This document shows positions 18,163 through 27,208 of a DNA stretch of 64,000 nt, one piece after another; the stretch's first letter is position 1; every line of letters starts with the position of its first letter. Position numbers and translations under genes: made by a program. The stretch is taken from assembly GCF_000828085.3 (NCBI RefSeq), contig NZ_JXCA02000019.1, positions 149,248 through 213,247 of the forward strand, read 5' to 3'. This DNA comes from Scytonema tolypothrichoides VB-61278 (GTDB lineage: Bacteria > Cyanobacteriota > Cyanobacteriia > Cyanobacteriales > Nostocaceae). The notes beneath the pieces are model-generated. The model saw nothing but the letters and a program-made list of their open reading frames with translations, was not told the origin of the DNA and did not search any database.

Positions 18163-18948
18163 ATGTCAACTGCTTTAATTACTGGTGCCTCTGATGGTAT
18201 TGGTAAAGCCTTTGCCGAGGAATTAGCTGCACAAAATACAAATCTTGTTTTAGTTGCCCGTTCAGAAGCAAAATTAAACCAGCTAGCCAAACAACTGCAA
18301 GAAAAATACAAAGTTCAAGTAGATATTATTGTTAAAGATTTGACAGAAACAGATGCTACTCATGATGTGTTTGATGCTGTAAAATCAAAGGGATTAACGA
18401 TTGACTTGTTAATCAATAATGCTGGTTTTGCTGAGTATGGCGACTTTGCCGAGAAGGATGAAGAACGACAAGTCAAGATTGTACAATTGAATATCTTGGC
18501 ATTAGTAAATTTAACTCATAAATTCTTGCAAGGGATGCGGCAACGTCGTTCTGGAAGCATTATTAATGTATCTTCCCTCACCGCATTTCAACCAATGCCT
18601 TACCTTTCTGTTTATGCTGCTAGTAAAGCGTTCATTGTCAGTTTTAGTCAGGCACTTTGGGCAGAAAATCGTCACTATGGCGTCCGCGTTTTAGTGACTT
18701 GCCCAGGACCAGTTGAGACAAACTTCTTTACAGAAGCAAAGTTTCCCCCAGCGCTTGCAGCTAGAACAAATAAAATCTCGACTTCACAAGAAGTGGTACG
18801 CGAATCTTTGAAAGCTTTGGAAAGGGGAGATCCTACCGTAGTTATTGGTGGTTTTAGTACTCACTTTATTAGTAAATTATCCAGGTTTGTTCCACGTAAA
18901 ACTTTGTTGAGTCTTTTGGAAAAACAGTTTAAGGCAAAAACAGTTTAA
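18163..18948 (+). CDS. Short-chain dehydrogenase/reductase (SDR)
   Basis: The 261-aa protein is a classical SDR. It has the cofactor motif TGASDGIG at about residues 7-14 and an Arg in VARSEAK that favours NADP(H). INNAG is at about 86-90. The catalytic serine lies in INVSS (about 138) with YAASK at about 151-155. The C-terminal part is hydrophobic, as in membrane-associated fatty-acyl or ketoacyl reductases. Substrate unknown. It is a single plus-strand gene, with the next gene converging on it from the minus strand. Confidence 0.88.
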   Translation: MSTALITGASDGIGKAFAEELAAQNTNLVLVARSEAKLNQLAKQLQEKYKVQVDIIVKDLTETDATHDVFDAVKSKGLTIDLLINNAGFAEYGDFAEKDEERQVKIVQLNILALVNLTHKFLQGMRQRRSGSIINVSSLTAFQPMPYLSVYAASKAFIVSFSQALWAENRHYGVRVLVTCPGPVETNFFTEAKFPPALAARTNKISTSQEVVRESLKALERGDPTVVIGGFSTHFISKLSRFVPRKTLLSLLEKQFKAKTV

Positions 18949-18974
18949 CCGGGGAGGCGCGATCGCGCCTTTGT

Positions 18975-19754
18975 CTACATATACCTTGTTAACTGCACAC
19001 GGTAACGGTCTTTTTTAGTAACAGCAATTTCCCCAACTTCTAAACGTCCCTTACTGCGAATGGCGATTAAATCGCCTGTTTTTAGTTGAGAACTTGCTTG
19101 AGTCGTTTCTTTCCAGTTGACGCGAACATCTCCACTGTCAATTAACTCAACCATTTTGCTACGGGACATTCCAAAACCAGCAGAGGCGATCGCATCCAAC
19201 CTCAAAGAAGCTTCCACAGTAGTGAGTTCTTTTTTCTTCGGTTCCCGCACTTTCAACTCACTGAAATCTATACGCTGAGTTTTCACGGGAACCGATCGCA
19301 CCTGCTTGAGATTCATTTCCAAAAACTCTGCTAACTCCGGTACGACGATCGCCTGTGCGCCACGTTCGCCCAATACAATAATGTCCCCCGTCTTTTCGCG
19401 GACAATCCCAGTTCCCAACATTGCGCCCAAAAAGTCGCGGTGAGTCGCGGTATCAAACAAGAAATTTCCAGCTATGTCTAAAGCGGTGAGTGCGACTTGA
19501 GATTGATCCAAAGGGATTTCGGAACGGGCGATCGCCACTCTTGTGCGTTCAGCCTGAGGATATCCACCCCAAACCACCAACTGCACTTCTGTCAGACGGT
19601 TAAACACCAGCATGATTTCTGCTAACTCTGGAGGAGACAGAAAATCAGTGAAAAGCACTTCCCAAGTTTTGATGGCAAGTTCCGCCTGGTCAATCACACG
19701 AGCTATACTATCTCGATTTTCAACACCTTTTAAAAGTTCTTCTCGTGGCAACAT
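18975..19754 (-). CDS. Photosystem II S4-domain protein (YlmH-like RNA-binding)
   Basis: The 259-aa protein has an N-terminal RRM-like region (FLSPPELAEIMLVFNRL, GGYPQAERTRVA). A C-terminal S4 RNA-binding domain spans about 180-250 (LRLDAIASAGFGMSRSKMVE, then SGDVRVNW). In cyanobacteria and chloroplasts this family is annotated as the photosystem II S4-domain protein. It is related to YlmH, which acts on stalled ribosomes, so the photosystem role may be indirect. Length is normal. Confidence 0.9.
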   Translation of the reverse strand: MLPREELLKGVENRDSIARVIDQAELAIKTWEVLFTDFLSPPELAEIMLVFNRLTEVQLVVWGGYPQAERTRVAIARSEIPLDQSQVALTALDIAGNFLFDTATHRDFLGAMLGTGIVREKTGDIIVLGERGAQAIVVPELAEFLEMNLKQVRSVPVKTQRIDFSELKVREPKKKELTTVEASLRLDAIASAGFGMSRSKMVELIDSGDVRVNWKETTQASSQLKTGDLIAIRSKGRLEVGEIAVTKKDRYRVQLTRYM

Positions 19755-19759
19755 TTGAA

Positions 19760-19872
19760 ACAGTTATCAGTTATCAGTTATCAGTTATCAGTTATCTAGT
19801 TACAACTTAGCAGTAATCAATTACCAGTTACCAGTTTTCACTGTTCACTGTTTACTGTTCACTGTTCACTGA
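19760..19872. repeat. Short tandem repeats (CAGTTAT and TTCACTG types)
   Basis: At least four CAGTTAT units (about 19764-19794), CCAGTTA units, and an array of TTCACTG/TTTACTG units (about 19837-19870) lie between two minus-strand genes. They are the same heptamer families as at 8852-8962, in opposite orientation. Confidence 0.85.
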
Positions 19873-19875
19873 TTA

Positions 19876-20379
19876 CTATTCACTGGGCGCGGCGTAACCT
19901 TGAATATTTTCTGGTTCAAACTGACGTAAGACACGGGTTGCTTGACGGGTAAGAATTTCAGATCCTTGAACGACAATCAAGTATTTGCCCGCATTCAAGC
20001 GATTGCGGTAAGGTAAAGCGTCACCGCTTCCAACCAATAAACCGACTCCACCACCGGCAAACACACTACCCATAGCGCCTGCACCAGCGCCCAACAGTCC
20101 ACCGATAATGTGATTGCCAATTTCACCCGCCCAAGCAAAAGTGTCTAAGCCCGTGATAACACTAAAAGTCATACCTGCGAAAAATCCAAAGGGTACCAAC
20201 CAAACAGCCATGAACTGAGTTTGCTTTTTTGCTTGCTCGTTTGGGTCAATCAAGCCAAATTCATCAGCAGTTTTATAACCTTTACCCAAAATAGTAGATT
20301 TTATGGCTTCTTTTTCTAAAGCGAGATAAGCAGCTTCTGCTTGGATGCGGTCAGCTAAAACGGCAACAAGGTAATTCAT
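19876..20379 (-). CDS. Conserved cyanobacterial membrane protein with glycine-zipper hairpin
   Basis: The 167-aa protein begins with a ferredoxin-like strand (MNYLVAVLADRIQAEAAYLA). It has two hydrophobic segments (about 58-82, and about 92-118 with GGLLGAGAGAMGSVFAGGG), then a soluble tail with a second beta-alpha unit (KYLIVVQGSEILTRQATRVL). The glycine-zipper hairpin suggests membrane insertion or oligomerisation. It resembles general-stress-type proteins; function unknown. Confidence 0.65.
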   Translation of the reverse strand: MNYLVAVLADRIQAEAAYLALEKEAIKSTILGKGYKTADEFGLIDPNEQAKKQTQFMAVWLVPFGFFAGMTFSVITGLDTFAWAGEIGNHIIGGLLGAGAGAMGSVFAGGGVGLLVGSGDALPYRNRLNAGKYLIVVQGSEILTRQATRVLRQFEPENIQGYAAPSE

Positions 20380-20412
20380 TGATATTAAAACTCAAGTTTA
20401 ATAAGGATGAGA

Positions 20413-20484
20413 ATACAGCACATTGCAAGTAGTAAATGAAGTACAGGACTGAGGTCTAAAAGGCAGACTCTAAGCCCTTTTTAC
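20413..20484 (-). repeat. Dispersed ~70-bp repeat, copy B
   Basis: This is the inverted counterpart of 2270-2338, differing by a few substitutions and a short indel. It lies in the gap between two minus-strand genes and is followed by heptamers (CTCCTGA) at 20488-20525. Confidence 0.7.
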
Positions 20485-20537
20485 ACCTGACTCCTGACTC
20501 CTGACTTCTGACGTCACGACTCCTGAATTCTCCTGTA

Positions 20538-20915
20538 TCATTGTACTAAGTCAAGAGGCTCGCAAAAATTATTTACACTTTTCTTCAACACATATATTAA
20601 AACGGGCGTTGCTAACATATTAGGAAACGTCGGCATTGTTTTCAGATGTTCCATCATCCCTTTAACTGAGCCGTTAACCAAATCATCCCGAAATTCTTCT
20701 TGACAAATAGCGACGCGCCATTTTCGAGCTAAAGCATCCAACCATTCTGAATTTGCTATTTCTGGTTCTTGTCCGGCTCGAATCGCTAAAGTGATTGCAG
20801 CATCTTCTAAATCTCCATCACATTCTTCTATAATATCGAGTGCTTCCATAGCTGTGAAGTCATCTGCAACTTGAGAGCGAAACAGTGCAATTTCTTTTGC
20901 CGTAACTTTCGTCAT
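20538..20915 (-). CDS. UBA-like-fold protein of unknown function
   Basis: The 125-aa soluble protein has an N-terminal three-helix pattern like a UBA/TS-N fold (FTAMEALDIIEECDGDLEDA). A helical part with two cysteines follows. It is conserved-looking and cyanobacterial in style, but no role is known to me. The next gene downstream on the strand is separated by repeats. Confidence 0.6.
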   Translation of the reverse strand: MTKVTAKEIALFRSQVADDFTAMEALDIIEECDGDLEDAAITLAIRAGQEPEIANSEWLDALARKWRVAICQEEFRDDLVNGSVKGMMEHLKTMPTFPNMLATPVLIYVLKKSVNNFCEPLDLVQ

Positions 20916-21096
20916 CAGATTGTGTTTTCAGTGTTTGAAGTTTTCCTTTATGCTAGGATATGACAATTTTGATTGCTCGAATCAACAATTCACGAAAAAA
21001 CGTAAAAGGGCAGGAGAAAAGGGGAAAAGTTTTCCTCTTTAACCTTTCCCCTTTACCTTCCAAGGGCGCACTGACTCCTAATGACTATTGAGTAAC

Positions 21097-23334
21097 CTAG
21101 CGTGCTGCTCTAGAGGTGACCTGTCGTTGTAATCTAGCCAGAGCACGATTGTAATCCAAAATTGCTGTGACTCTATCACCTTCAGCTCCTGTCAAGTCAT
21201 TTTCTGCGTCAATGACTTCAGTTTGAGTCCCCACACCAGCTTGGAACCGTAAACGCGCTAGACGCAGAGCTTCTTTAGATTGTTCAAGAGCAGTATTCGC
21301 CGTTTGAACATTCTGCAAGTTAGATTGCAATTGAGAATATGATTCTTCTACGTTATAACGAATTTGGTTGCGCTGCCTGGCAAAATCATTTTCCGCAATC
21401 CGAATGTTAGCTTTGGCTTGAGCTGCGCTTGCTTTTGCTGCTCCACCATCGTACAAAAGCAATCTAGCTTGGACTCCTAAGGAATAATTATCGGTACCAT
21501 TTCTTTGATCGTCAAACCGATCAGAGAGCTGGTAGCTACCGACCAAACTCACTTGAGGACCTAACTGACCCAGCGCTGCCCGTCGCCGTTGTTCGGCAAT
21601 ATTGCGTTGCGCCAAATTCTGTTGCAGTTCCGGACGGTTTTTAAAAGCTAAGACAAGAGTTTCTGGCAGCGGAACATTCCACAGATCGGCTATTCTGACT
21701 GGATCAGCCGAACTAATATCAACTGACTGCGGCAAACTTAATGTTTGGGCTAATCTACGACGAGAAATTCGCTGCTGCGACAAAGCATTTGTCAGCCGTT
21801 GTTGAAATCTCGCCAAATTGACCTGAGCACGTAGAACATCGAATCGAGTACTCACACCAGCTGCTTCTAAAGCTTGTGCATCCCGCAAACTAGCCTGACC
21901 ATTTCTCACAGCAGACTGGTTAATGCGTACGTTTTCATCTGCTGCCTGGAGGTCGTAGTATTGAGTGGTGACATTCAGGCGGATTTCCTCAGATTGACGC
22001 TCAACATCCAATTCATCCGAACGTAGCTGTTCCTCAGCTTGTCGAATATTGGCTAATCTTTGTCCAGAGGTGTAGAGATTGTACTCCACAGAAGCAGTAC
22101 CAGAGAAATTTGTAGTAGAGGGTACATCTTGTGGACCGGTCAGAGTTTGTGTTTGTTGCTCCAAAAAAGCAGGTCCACCACGGGTGAGACCAGCACTCAG
22201 ACTGGCAGTAGGTAACAACGTGGCTTGCGCCTGCTTTACGCTAGCTCGACTGCGCTCTACATTTAGTAACGATATCTGTAGATCCTGACTGTTTCGTCGT
22301 GCTATCTCCAGAGCGTTTGCTAAAGTAATCGGTTGAGTTCCCTGAATCCTCACTTCTTCTGGTTTAGTAGGAAACTGTAAAGGATTAGGGTTTGCTTTGA
22401 GATAACCAGGGATCTGCACCGGACCGGCTGGCGCAGGAGTTGTTTGCACCGGACCGGCTGGCGCAGGAGTTGTTGGCGCAGGAGTTGTTGGCGCAGGAGT
22501 TGTTCGTGCTGGCGTCGTAGAACCTTTTTGAGTTACTTGCACAGGATTTGTTAGCTCAAAAGTTGTTTGCGCTGGCGTCTTAGAAGTTGCCTGAGCTACC
22601 AGATTTTTCGTGGTATTTTGTTGAGAGCAAGTAGACGACTTCTGGGGGCTGGAAGCAGAACGACCAACCTGACTTTTACCATTTCTCGCCTGTTGCGGGC
22701 ATAACTTCCCCTGAACCAGCAGCTTTGCGACTTCTACCGTCCCACGGACTGCGGTTTGTAACTTGTTTGGTAACTGAGCAGAAGTTTTCTTTTCTGTAGG
22801 AAGCTGCCCCAAAGAAGCTATTTTTTGTTCAACAGTGGAGGCGGGTTTTGAGGTTTCATTATAAGGAGAAAATGTATTTTTTGATGCCTCAGCAATAATT
22901 ATTGGGTTGTTTTGTTTTTGTATGCTTGTCCCAGAGGGAGGAATCTTATTAGTCAACTGGGTTTGATTTGAGGTAGGTTTCAAGCTCATAAGCATACTTT
23001 GAACTTTCTGTGCTACCTGTGGTATTGGTATACCATTTTTTCCAGTCAATATGACCTCAATACCGCCACGAGTTATAGAAGATATTAAACCACCTCCCAT
23101 AACATCAACACTCGGTACTGCTGCGGCTAGAAAACTGCCGCTAGCAGTAGGAGGTAACTGCGCTTTCATATCGAGATCTGTTGGAGTTCCCTCGAAAGTA
23201 GAAGTCAAGCCATCGGAAGAAGCAAAAAGCTTGACTCCAGTAGCTGGTGCAGGATTAGCCCAAGCAGGCTGAGTGGCTAATACTGCTGCTGTTACACCAG
23301 GTAAAAAACTACTAAATATTTGCTGTCTGTTCAC
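21097..23334 (-). CDS. TolC-family outer-membrane efflux protein (HgdD-like)
   Basis: The 745-aa protein has a signal peptide (about 1-27). A region of about 200 residues with a possible degenerate AMIN-like strand pattern is followed by a Thr-Pro-Ala linker (about 265-310, repeated TTPAPTTPAPAGPVQ). Two OEP repeats lie at about 335-740 (ANALEIARRNSQDLQISLLN; SKEALRLARLRFQAGVGTQTE). It forms the outer-membrane exit duct for drug, protein or glycolipid export. A homologue stands behind kaiC in Anabaena, where it is known as HgdD and is needed for heterocyst glycolipid export. Transcription may continue from kaiC, 71 bp upstream. Confidence 0.9.
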   Translation of the reverse strand: MNRQQIFSSFLPGVTAAVLATQPAWANPAPATGVKLFASSDGLTSTFEGTPTDLDMKAQLPPTASGSFLAAAVPSVDVMGGGLISSITRGGIEVILTGKNGIPIPQVAQKVQSMLMSLKPTSNQTQLTNKIPPSGTSIQKQNNPIIIAEASKNTFSPYNETSKPASTVEQKIASLGQLPTEKKTSAQLPNKLQTAVRGTVEVAKLLVQGKLCPQQARNGKSQVGRSASSPQKSSTCSQQNTTKNLVAQATSKTPAQTTFELTNPVQVTQKGSTTPARTTPAPTTPAPTTPAPAGPVQTTPAPAGPVQIPGYLKANPNPLQFPTKPEEVRIQGTQPITLANALEIARRNSQDLQISLLNVERSRASVKQAQATLLPTASLSAGLTRGGPAFLEQQTQTLTGPQDVPSTTNFSGTASVEYNLYTSGQRLANIRQAEEQLRSDELDVERQSEEIRLNVTTQYYDLQAADENVRINQSAVRNGQASLRDAQALEAAGVSTRFDVLRAQVNLARFQQRLTNALSQQRISRRRLAQTLSLPQSVDISSADPVRIADLWNVPLPETLVLAFKNRPELQQNLAQRNIAEQRRRAALGQLGPQVSLVGSYQLSDRFDDQRNGTDNYSLGVQARLLLYDGGAAKASAAQAKANIRIAENDFARQRNQIRYNVEESYSQLQSNLQNVQTANTALEQSKEALRLARLRFQAGVGTQTEVIDAENDLTGAEGDRVTAILDYNRALARLQRQVTSRAAR

Positions 23335-23405
23335 CGCATCCCCTCACACAGAAATTAAGCGGCTGAAACTGTTTTGTCGCCACAGAATATATCACGATGC
23401 CAAGT

Positions 23406-24965
23406 TTAGGGATCGGAACTCTGTGTGTCTTGAAATCCTTTGACAATGCGAGACAGTTCCGCCTTCTCATCGATAGTAACGCGCGTAGGAGCACCACTGA
23501 CAATTCGTTCATAGTTGCGGAACGAATCTTTAATTTCGGGACCGTCAGCCGTAATATTATACTCGCGAATACCCTTGTCATGCCATGATCCACGCATTTT
23601 AAAAACGTTGATTGCCCGCGCCATTTCTCCCCGAATTTCCACATACTGTAACATCAAAATTGTGTCTGTAATCGTAGAAATATGAGAGTCTGTAATAGAG
23701 TGCGAACCCATAAATTGCTCAGTTGTGTTGGTAAAAAAGCCCGTAATTTCTTCTTGCTTGGCATAACCTGTAACACCAATGACAAACTGCCGGAACGCAT
23801 TATTACTTACCCCTCGTGCTAGTGCCGAAAGAGAGTCAATGGCAATACGAGATGGTTTAAATTCAGCAATTTCTGACTTAATAATTTGCAAGTGGTCTTC
23901 TAAACCGGTTGATTCAGGATACGTACAAATTATTTTTAACAAACCTTGACGTTCTAAATCCTCAAAATCAATTCCCCATGAGGAAGCATTACGAGAGAGT
24001 TGTGCGCGTGATTCTTCATAAGCAAATAATATCACCCGTTCGCTGTGAACACAGCCATCTTGCAGAAACTTGCTAACCAACAGGGTTTTACCAGTACCAG
24101 TTGCTCCTGTTGCTAGAATAATCGAATCCCTAAAGAAACCACCGCCACACATTTGATCTAAGGCTTTAACACCAGAGGATACTCTGACGTTTGAAGACCG
24201 TTGAGTTAAGCGCATCGCTCCCAATGGGAAAATATTAATTCCTGCATTGGTAATTGTAAAAGGATATTCACCCTTCATGTGTGTTGTACCACGCAGTTTG
24301 AGTATTTCAATTGTGCGACGGCGACGTTCTCCTTCTAAAACATTACGTACAATCGCCACATTATCGGAAACAAATTCTTCTACGCCAAAACAGGCAACAG
24401 GTCCGTATTCATCCGTGCGTTCTGTGGTTATAATTGTAGTCACACTTAATTGTTTCAGACGAGCAACGAGACGAAATATTTCTCGCCGCACAACTCCCAC
24501 AGCTTCATACTGTTGAAAAACTGCTGTAATTGAGTCAATAGAAACGCGTTTTGCCCTGTACTTACGAATAGCGTATTGTAGACGTTCAATCAGGGCAGAG
24601 AGATCGAAGTTGCCAACAACATCCTGTCCTTCTGGGTCAGGAGAAGCATCGAGTATAAATAATTTTCCTTCACTGATAAGACGTTCTAAATCCCAGCCAA
24701 AAATACCAGCATTTTTAATAATATCACTAGGAGATTCTTCAAATGTAACAAACACTCCTGATTCATCAAAGTAGGTAATACCGTTATAAATAAATTGAAG
24801 AGAAAATAAAGTTTTGCCAGTTCCAGAAGTCCCGCTGACTAAAGTCGTTCTTCCTACAGGTAACCCACCATGACTAATGTCGTCAAAGCCCTCTATCATT
24901 GTCCGAATTTTTTCAACACCTCGTGTCGGTGTCTTGGTTTGCTCTAAATTTTCTTTCTGACTCAT
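23406..24965 (-). CDS. kaiC: Circadian clock ATPase/kinase KaiC
   Basis: The 519 aa have two RecA-like halves. CI has the P-loop SGTSGTGKT (about 45-53) with glutamates in FVTFEES. CII has GATGTGKT (about 287-294) with FAYEES. The autophosphorylation Ser-Thr pair lies in SHISTITDT, equal to S431/T432 of the Synechococcus protein, which is also 519 aa. The tail ends with the flexible A-loop region (DEKAELSRIV). KaiC hydrolyses ATP and is phosphorylated with a daily rhythm under KaiA and KaiB. It is third in the kaiA-kaiB-kaiC order, 81 bp after kaiB. Confidence 0.98.
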   Translation of the reverse strand: MSQKENLEQTKTPTRGVEKIRTMIEGFDDISHGGLPVGRTTLVSGTSGTGKTLFSLQFIYNGITYFDESGVFVTFEESPSDIIKNAGIFGWDLERLISEGKLFILDASPDPEGQDVVGNFDLSALIERLQYAIRKYRAKRVSIDSITAVFQQYEAVGVVRREIFRLVARLKQLSVTTIITTERTDEYGPVACFGVEEFVSDNVAIVRNVLEGERRRRTIEILKLRGTTHMKGEYPFTITNAGINIFPLGAMRLTQRSSNVRVSSGVKALDQMCGGGFFRDSIILATGATGTGKTLLVSKFLQDGCVHSERVILFAYEESRAQLSRNASSWGIDFEDLERQGLLKIICTYPESTGLEDHLQIIKSEIAEFKPSRIAIDSLSALARGVSNNAFRQFVIGVTGYAKQEEITGFFTNTTEQFMGSHSITDSHISTITDTILMLQYVEIRGEMARAINVFKMRGSWHDKGIREYNITADGPEIKDSFRNYERIVSGAPTRVTIDEKAELSRIVKGFQDTQSSDP

Positions 24966-25046
24966 GTTGACGTTTACAAATAGGAAGGAAACCCAGTTAT
25001 TGTATTAATAAGTAGTAGCTACTGCTGATTAATTTTGTGGTCTATA

Positions 25047-25370
25047 TTACTCTTCAAACGGTTCTCGCTCGTCTTCTATCAATTCTTCATAAAGCAAGTC
25101 CAATCCAATTAACACTCTTTCTCTATCCGAAAGGTCTCCGATAATTCTCCGAACTGGTGGAGGTAAAATTTTGGATAATGTCGGTGTGGCTAAGATTTTA
25201 TCTTCTTCCGCCAGTTGTGGGTTCTTCAGCACGTCAATAACTTTTAAAGCATAAACACCTTGAAACTCTTGTTCCAGAATTGTTTGGAGTGTTTTTAATG
25301 CCCGTACTGAGTTCGCAGTGTTCCCTGCCACATAAAGCTTAAGAACATAGGTTTTTCGTGGTTGATTCAT
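25047..25370 (-). CDS. kaiB: Circadian clock protein KaiB
   Basis: The 107-aa thioredoxin-like, fold-switching protein shows the family pattern: [18 protein letters not shown], then [16 protein letters not shown] and [20 protein letters not shown]. KaiB binds the phosphorylated KaiC CI ring at night and sequesters KaiA. The acidic tail (EDEREPFEE) is usual. The gene lies between kaiA and kaiC on the same strand. Confidence 0.98.
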   Translation of the reverse strand: MNQPRKTYVLKLYVAGNTANSVRALKTLQTILEQEFQGVYALKVIDVLKNPQLAEEDKILATPTLSKILPPPVRRIIGDLSDRERVLIGLDLLYEELIEDEREPFEE

Positions 25371-25485
25371 ATTAGGTACAGGCTAGAAGTACAGATAGAA
25401 CCACAATATCCTTCGATTGACTTTGGTGGAATTTTAAGGCTCGATTTTTACCAACAAAAACTGTTGAACATTTGATGAAGTTATT

Positions 25486-25794
25486 TTATTGATAAATTGA
25501 ACAACGGTATAGTTCACACAAGTGAGCCAGTATATCAATCAATGTTATACGGTAATCAAGTAATGCTTCATCACTCCTTCCTTCTAATTTTAGCTGTTTG
25601 GAAAATTCGTCAATGAGCTCCATGTGAATTTCTATGATTCGAGGCACAGGAATATTAGCAGAAAAGATTGAATTGATAAATTTATCAATGCAGTCTTTCA
25701 GTGCTTGGTCTGTAGTGGTAAAGTAGTTTATAAGGATATGGCGGTAGTCTGATTTGAGTTGTCGCAACAATGCCTGCTCTTCGGCTCTCGTCAT
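25486..25794 (-). CDS. kaiA: Circadian clock protein KaiA, short C-terminal-domain form
   Basis: The 102 residues match only the C-terminal KaiC-binding and dimerisation domain of long KaiA (DYRHILINYFTT; IEIHMELIDEFSKQL; LLDYRITLIDILAHLCELYR). The N-terminal pseudo-receiver is absent. This short form is known from Anabaena and Nostoc, so it is not a truncation peculiar to this genome. KaiA stimulates KaiC autophosphorylation. It is the first gene of the kai cluster, and 1.4 kb of non-coding DNA lies upstream. The overlapping frame 25685-26209 is in another phase and is a shadow. Confidence 0.95.
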   Translation of the reverse strand: MTRAEEQALLRQLKSDYRHILINYFTTTDQALKDCIDKFINSIFSANIPVPRIIEIHMELIDEFSKQLKLEGRSDEALLDYRITLIDILAHLCELYRCSIYQ

Positions 25795-27208
25795 TGGTTG
25801 ATAAAAACTGGTGGAATTTTAGCTTGTGCCATTTAACAGCATGGGAATAATTCAAGCTTAATATTTTATTTATATTTTGTCCCAGCAACTTGAGTAAACA
25901 CTGAAGAGAGCTTTCTGTGGTACATGTGATGAAAAATTGGGCAAGTTGACCAACAATCACGTTAGTGACGTCACTCATCTGCCCAAAGAATCCTTGTTCA
26001 CTCGTTGAATCAACTGTAGAGACGTTGCATACAACGTCTGTTTGAGTCGTCCAAAATGCTTTGCTATCTACGTGGAAAATCATTATGAGGAATAACATCT
26101 GTGTTGATACATTATCGTTGCTCACCCTACGGTGAAAAAGTTTAGAGCTTTTTGTGAGCCTCTCACGCAACGCTTGAAAACCGCTAGCAACATATGAAAG
26201 AAGCACCATTCACCCTATTCCCTGTTCCCGATCAAAAAAACACTTTTGTCGTAAATATCAAAGTACAAAGCAAATTTGGTAATTGACTTAAAGGACTGAG
26301 TGTGTTAGCAATTTCTGAGCGAGAATGAGCAGTCTGTTGCTGCTATGAAGTTATAGAACTTGGTACATGGTAGGGTAAGCGTTGAGTCAAATGAGTTGGT
26401 ACACATCTACCACCGTCACTAAGTATTCGCCCCGGTCTTGATTTCGGGGCTACCGCGCTCCCATCTTGTTTACTTGTGGTATATATCCACTCTTGATATC
26501 TACCGAATTATAGATTTCTTAACTTTGCTCATTAATAAGATACTTAAACAAAGATAAACGATTGTCGCATTCCAAATCATTATAATTCCTAAAGGTTCTA
26601 TAGCGAATCTTTAGAGCCATAATTGGTGTAGCTGTAGCTATCGATGACGAGTTTCAACACGCTTGAAGATACCAGTGTGGACGCCCACAATACCCTAAGG
26701 GCAATGAGACAGCGAGCAGTTCGGATGAGGATTTACCTTTCCAAACAACTGCGATGCTACAGAGGGGAGCCACTGCTCAACTAGGATTTCCTTGGTTGTT
26801 AAGGCTGGCTTCTCAGCAGTGTCCTTGGCACACGCTACGTGTCTCTCTAGAGTTGCTTTGCGTGCTATAGAGGAGCAATTGGTAAAGCCTTGCTGTGCCC
26901 AAGGCATAAGACTTCCCCAATTTCTTAGGGGAGCTTTTTCCAAACATTGGCGGCTGACTTGTAGGGTAGAGTCACCTCCAAACTGCCAAGCGGCAAAGGT
27001 ACATGCCGATGCCTGTGTGAATCACTCTTGCTGGCAAAAAATTGTCAGTCAGGAAGAAGCTCATCTCTAAGGCATTCAATTTTTCCTCAGAATGCTAGAC
27101 TCAGTCTTTTTAGAGGAATAGCTTCAAACTTGAACACCCAAAGCTTCTTTGGCAGTTAGCTGGTGGTGCCGGAAGCCCAACCCCTAACAAGAGCGACCTC
27201 ATTGCCAT
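25795..27208. other. 1.4-kb divergent non-coding region between kaiA and a hybrid kinase
   Basis: This region must hold the kai promoter(s) and the kinase promoter. It contains an imperfect copy of a GTAGAGACGTT palindrome (26016-26041), a GCCCCGG/CGGGGC hairpin near 26430-26452, and a structured-looking strip at 26690-27070. Both strands of that strip have short frames without recognisable domains. No gene is supported. Confidence 0.5.
26016..26041. repeat. Imperfect copy of the GTAGAGACGTT palindrome family
   Basis: GTAGAGACGTTGCATACAACGTCTGT is a decayed form of the palindrome found perfect at 44283-44310 and 53983-54010. It lies about 220 bp upstream of the kaiA start. Confidence 0.65.

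Noticed and set aside
25685-26209. 174-codon frame that could be a KaiA N-terminal domain
   Set aside because: It is in a different phase from kaiA, has no pseudo-receiver pattern, and short KaiA is normal for Nostocales.
26695-27070. Overlapping frames on both strands upstream of the clock-adjacent kinase
   Set aside because: Composition is not protein-like, no ribosome binding site or domain is seen, and both strands are open to a similar extent.
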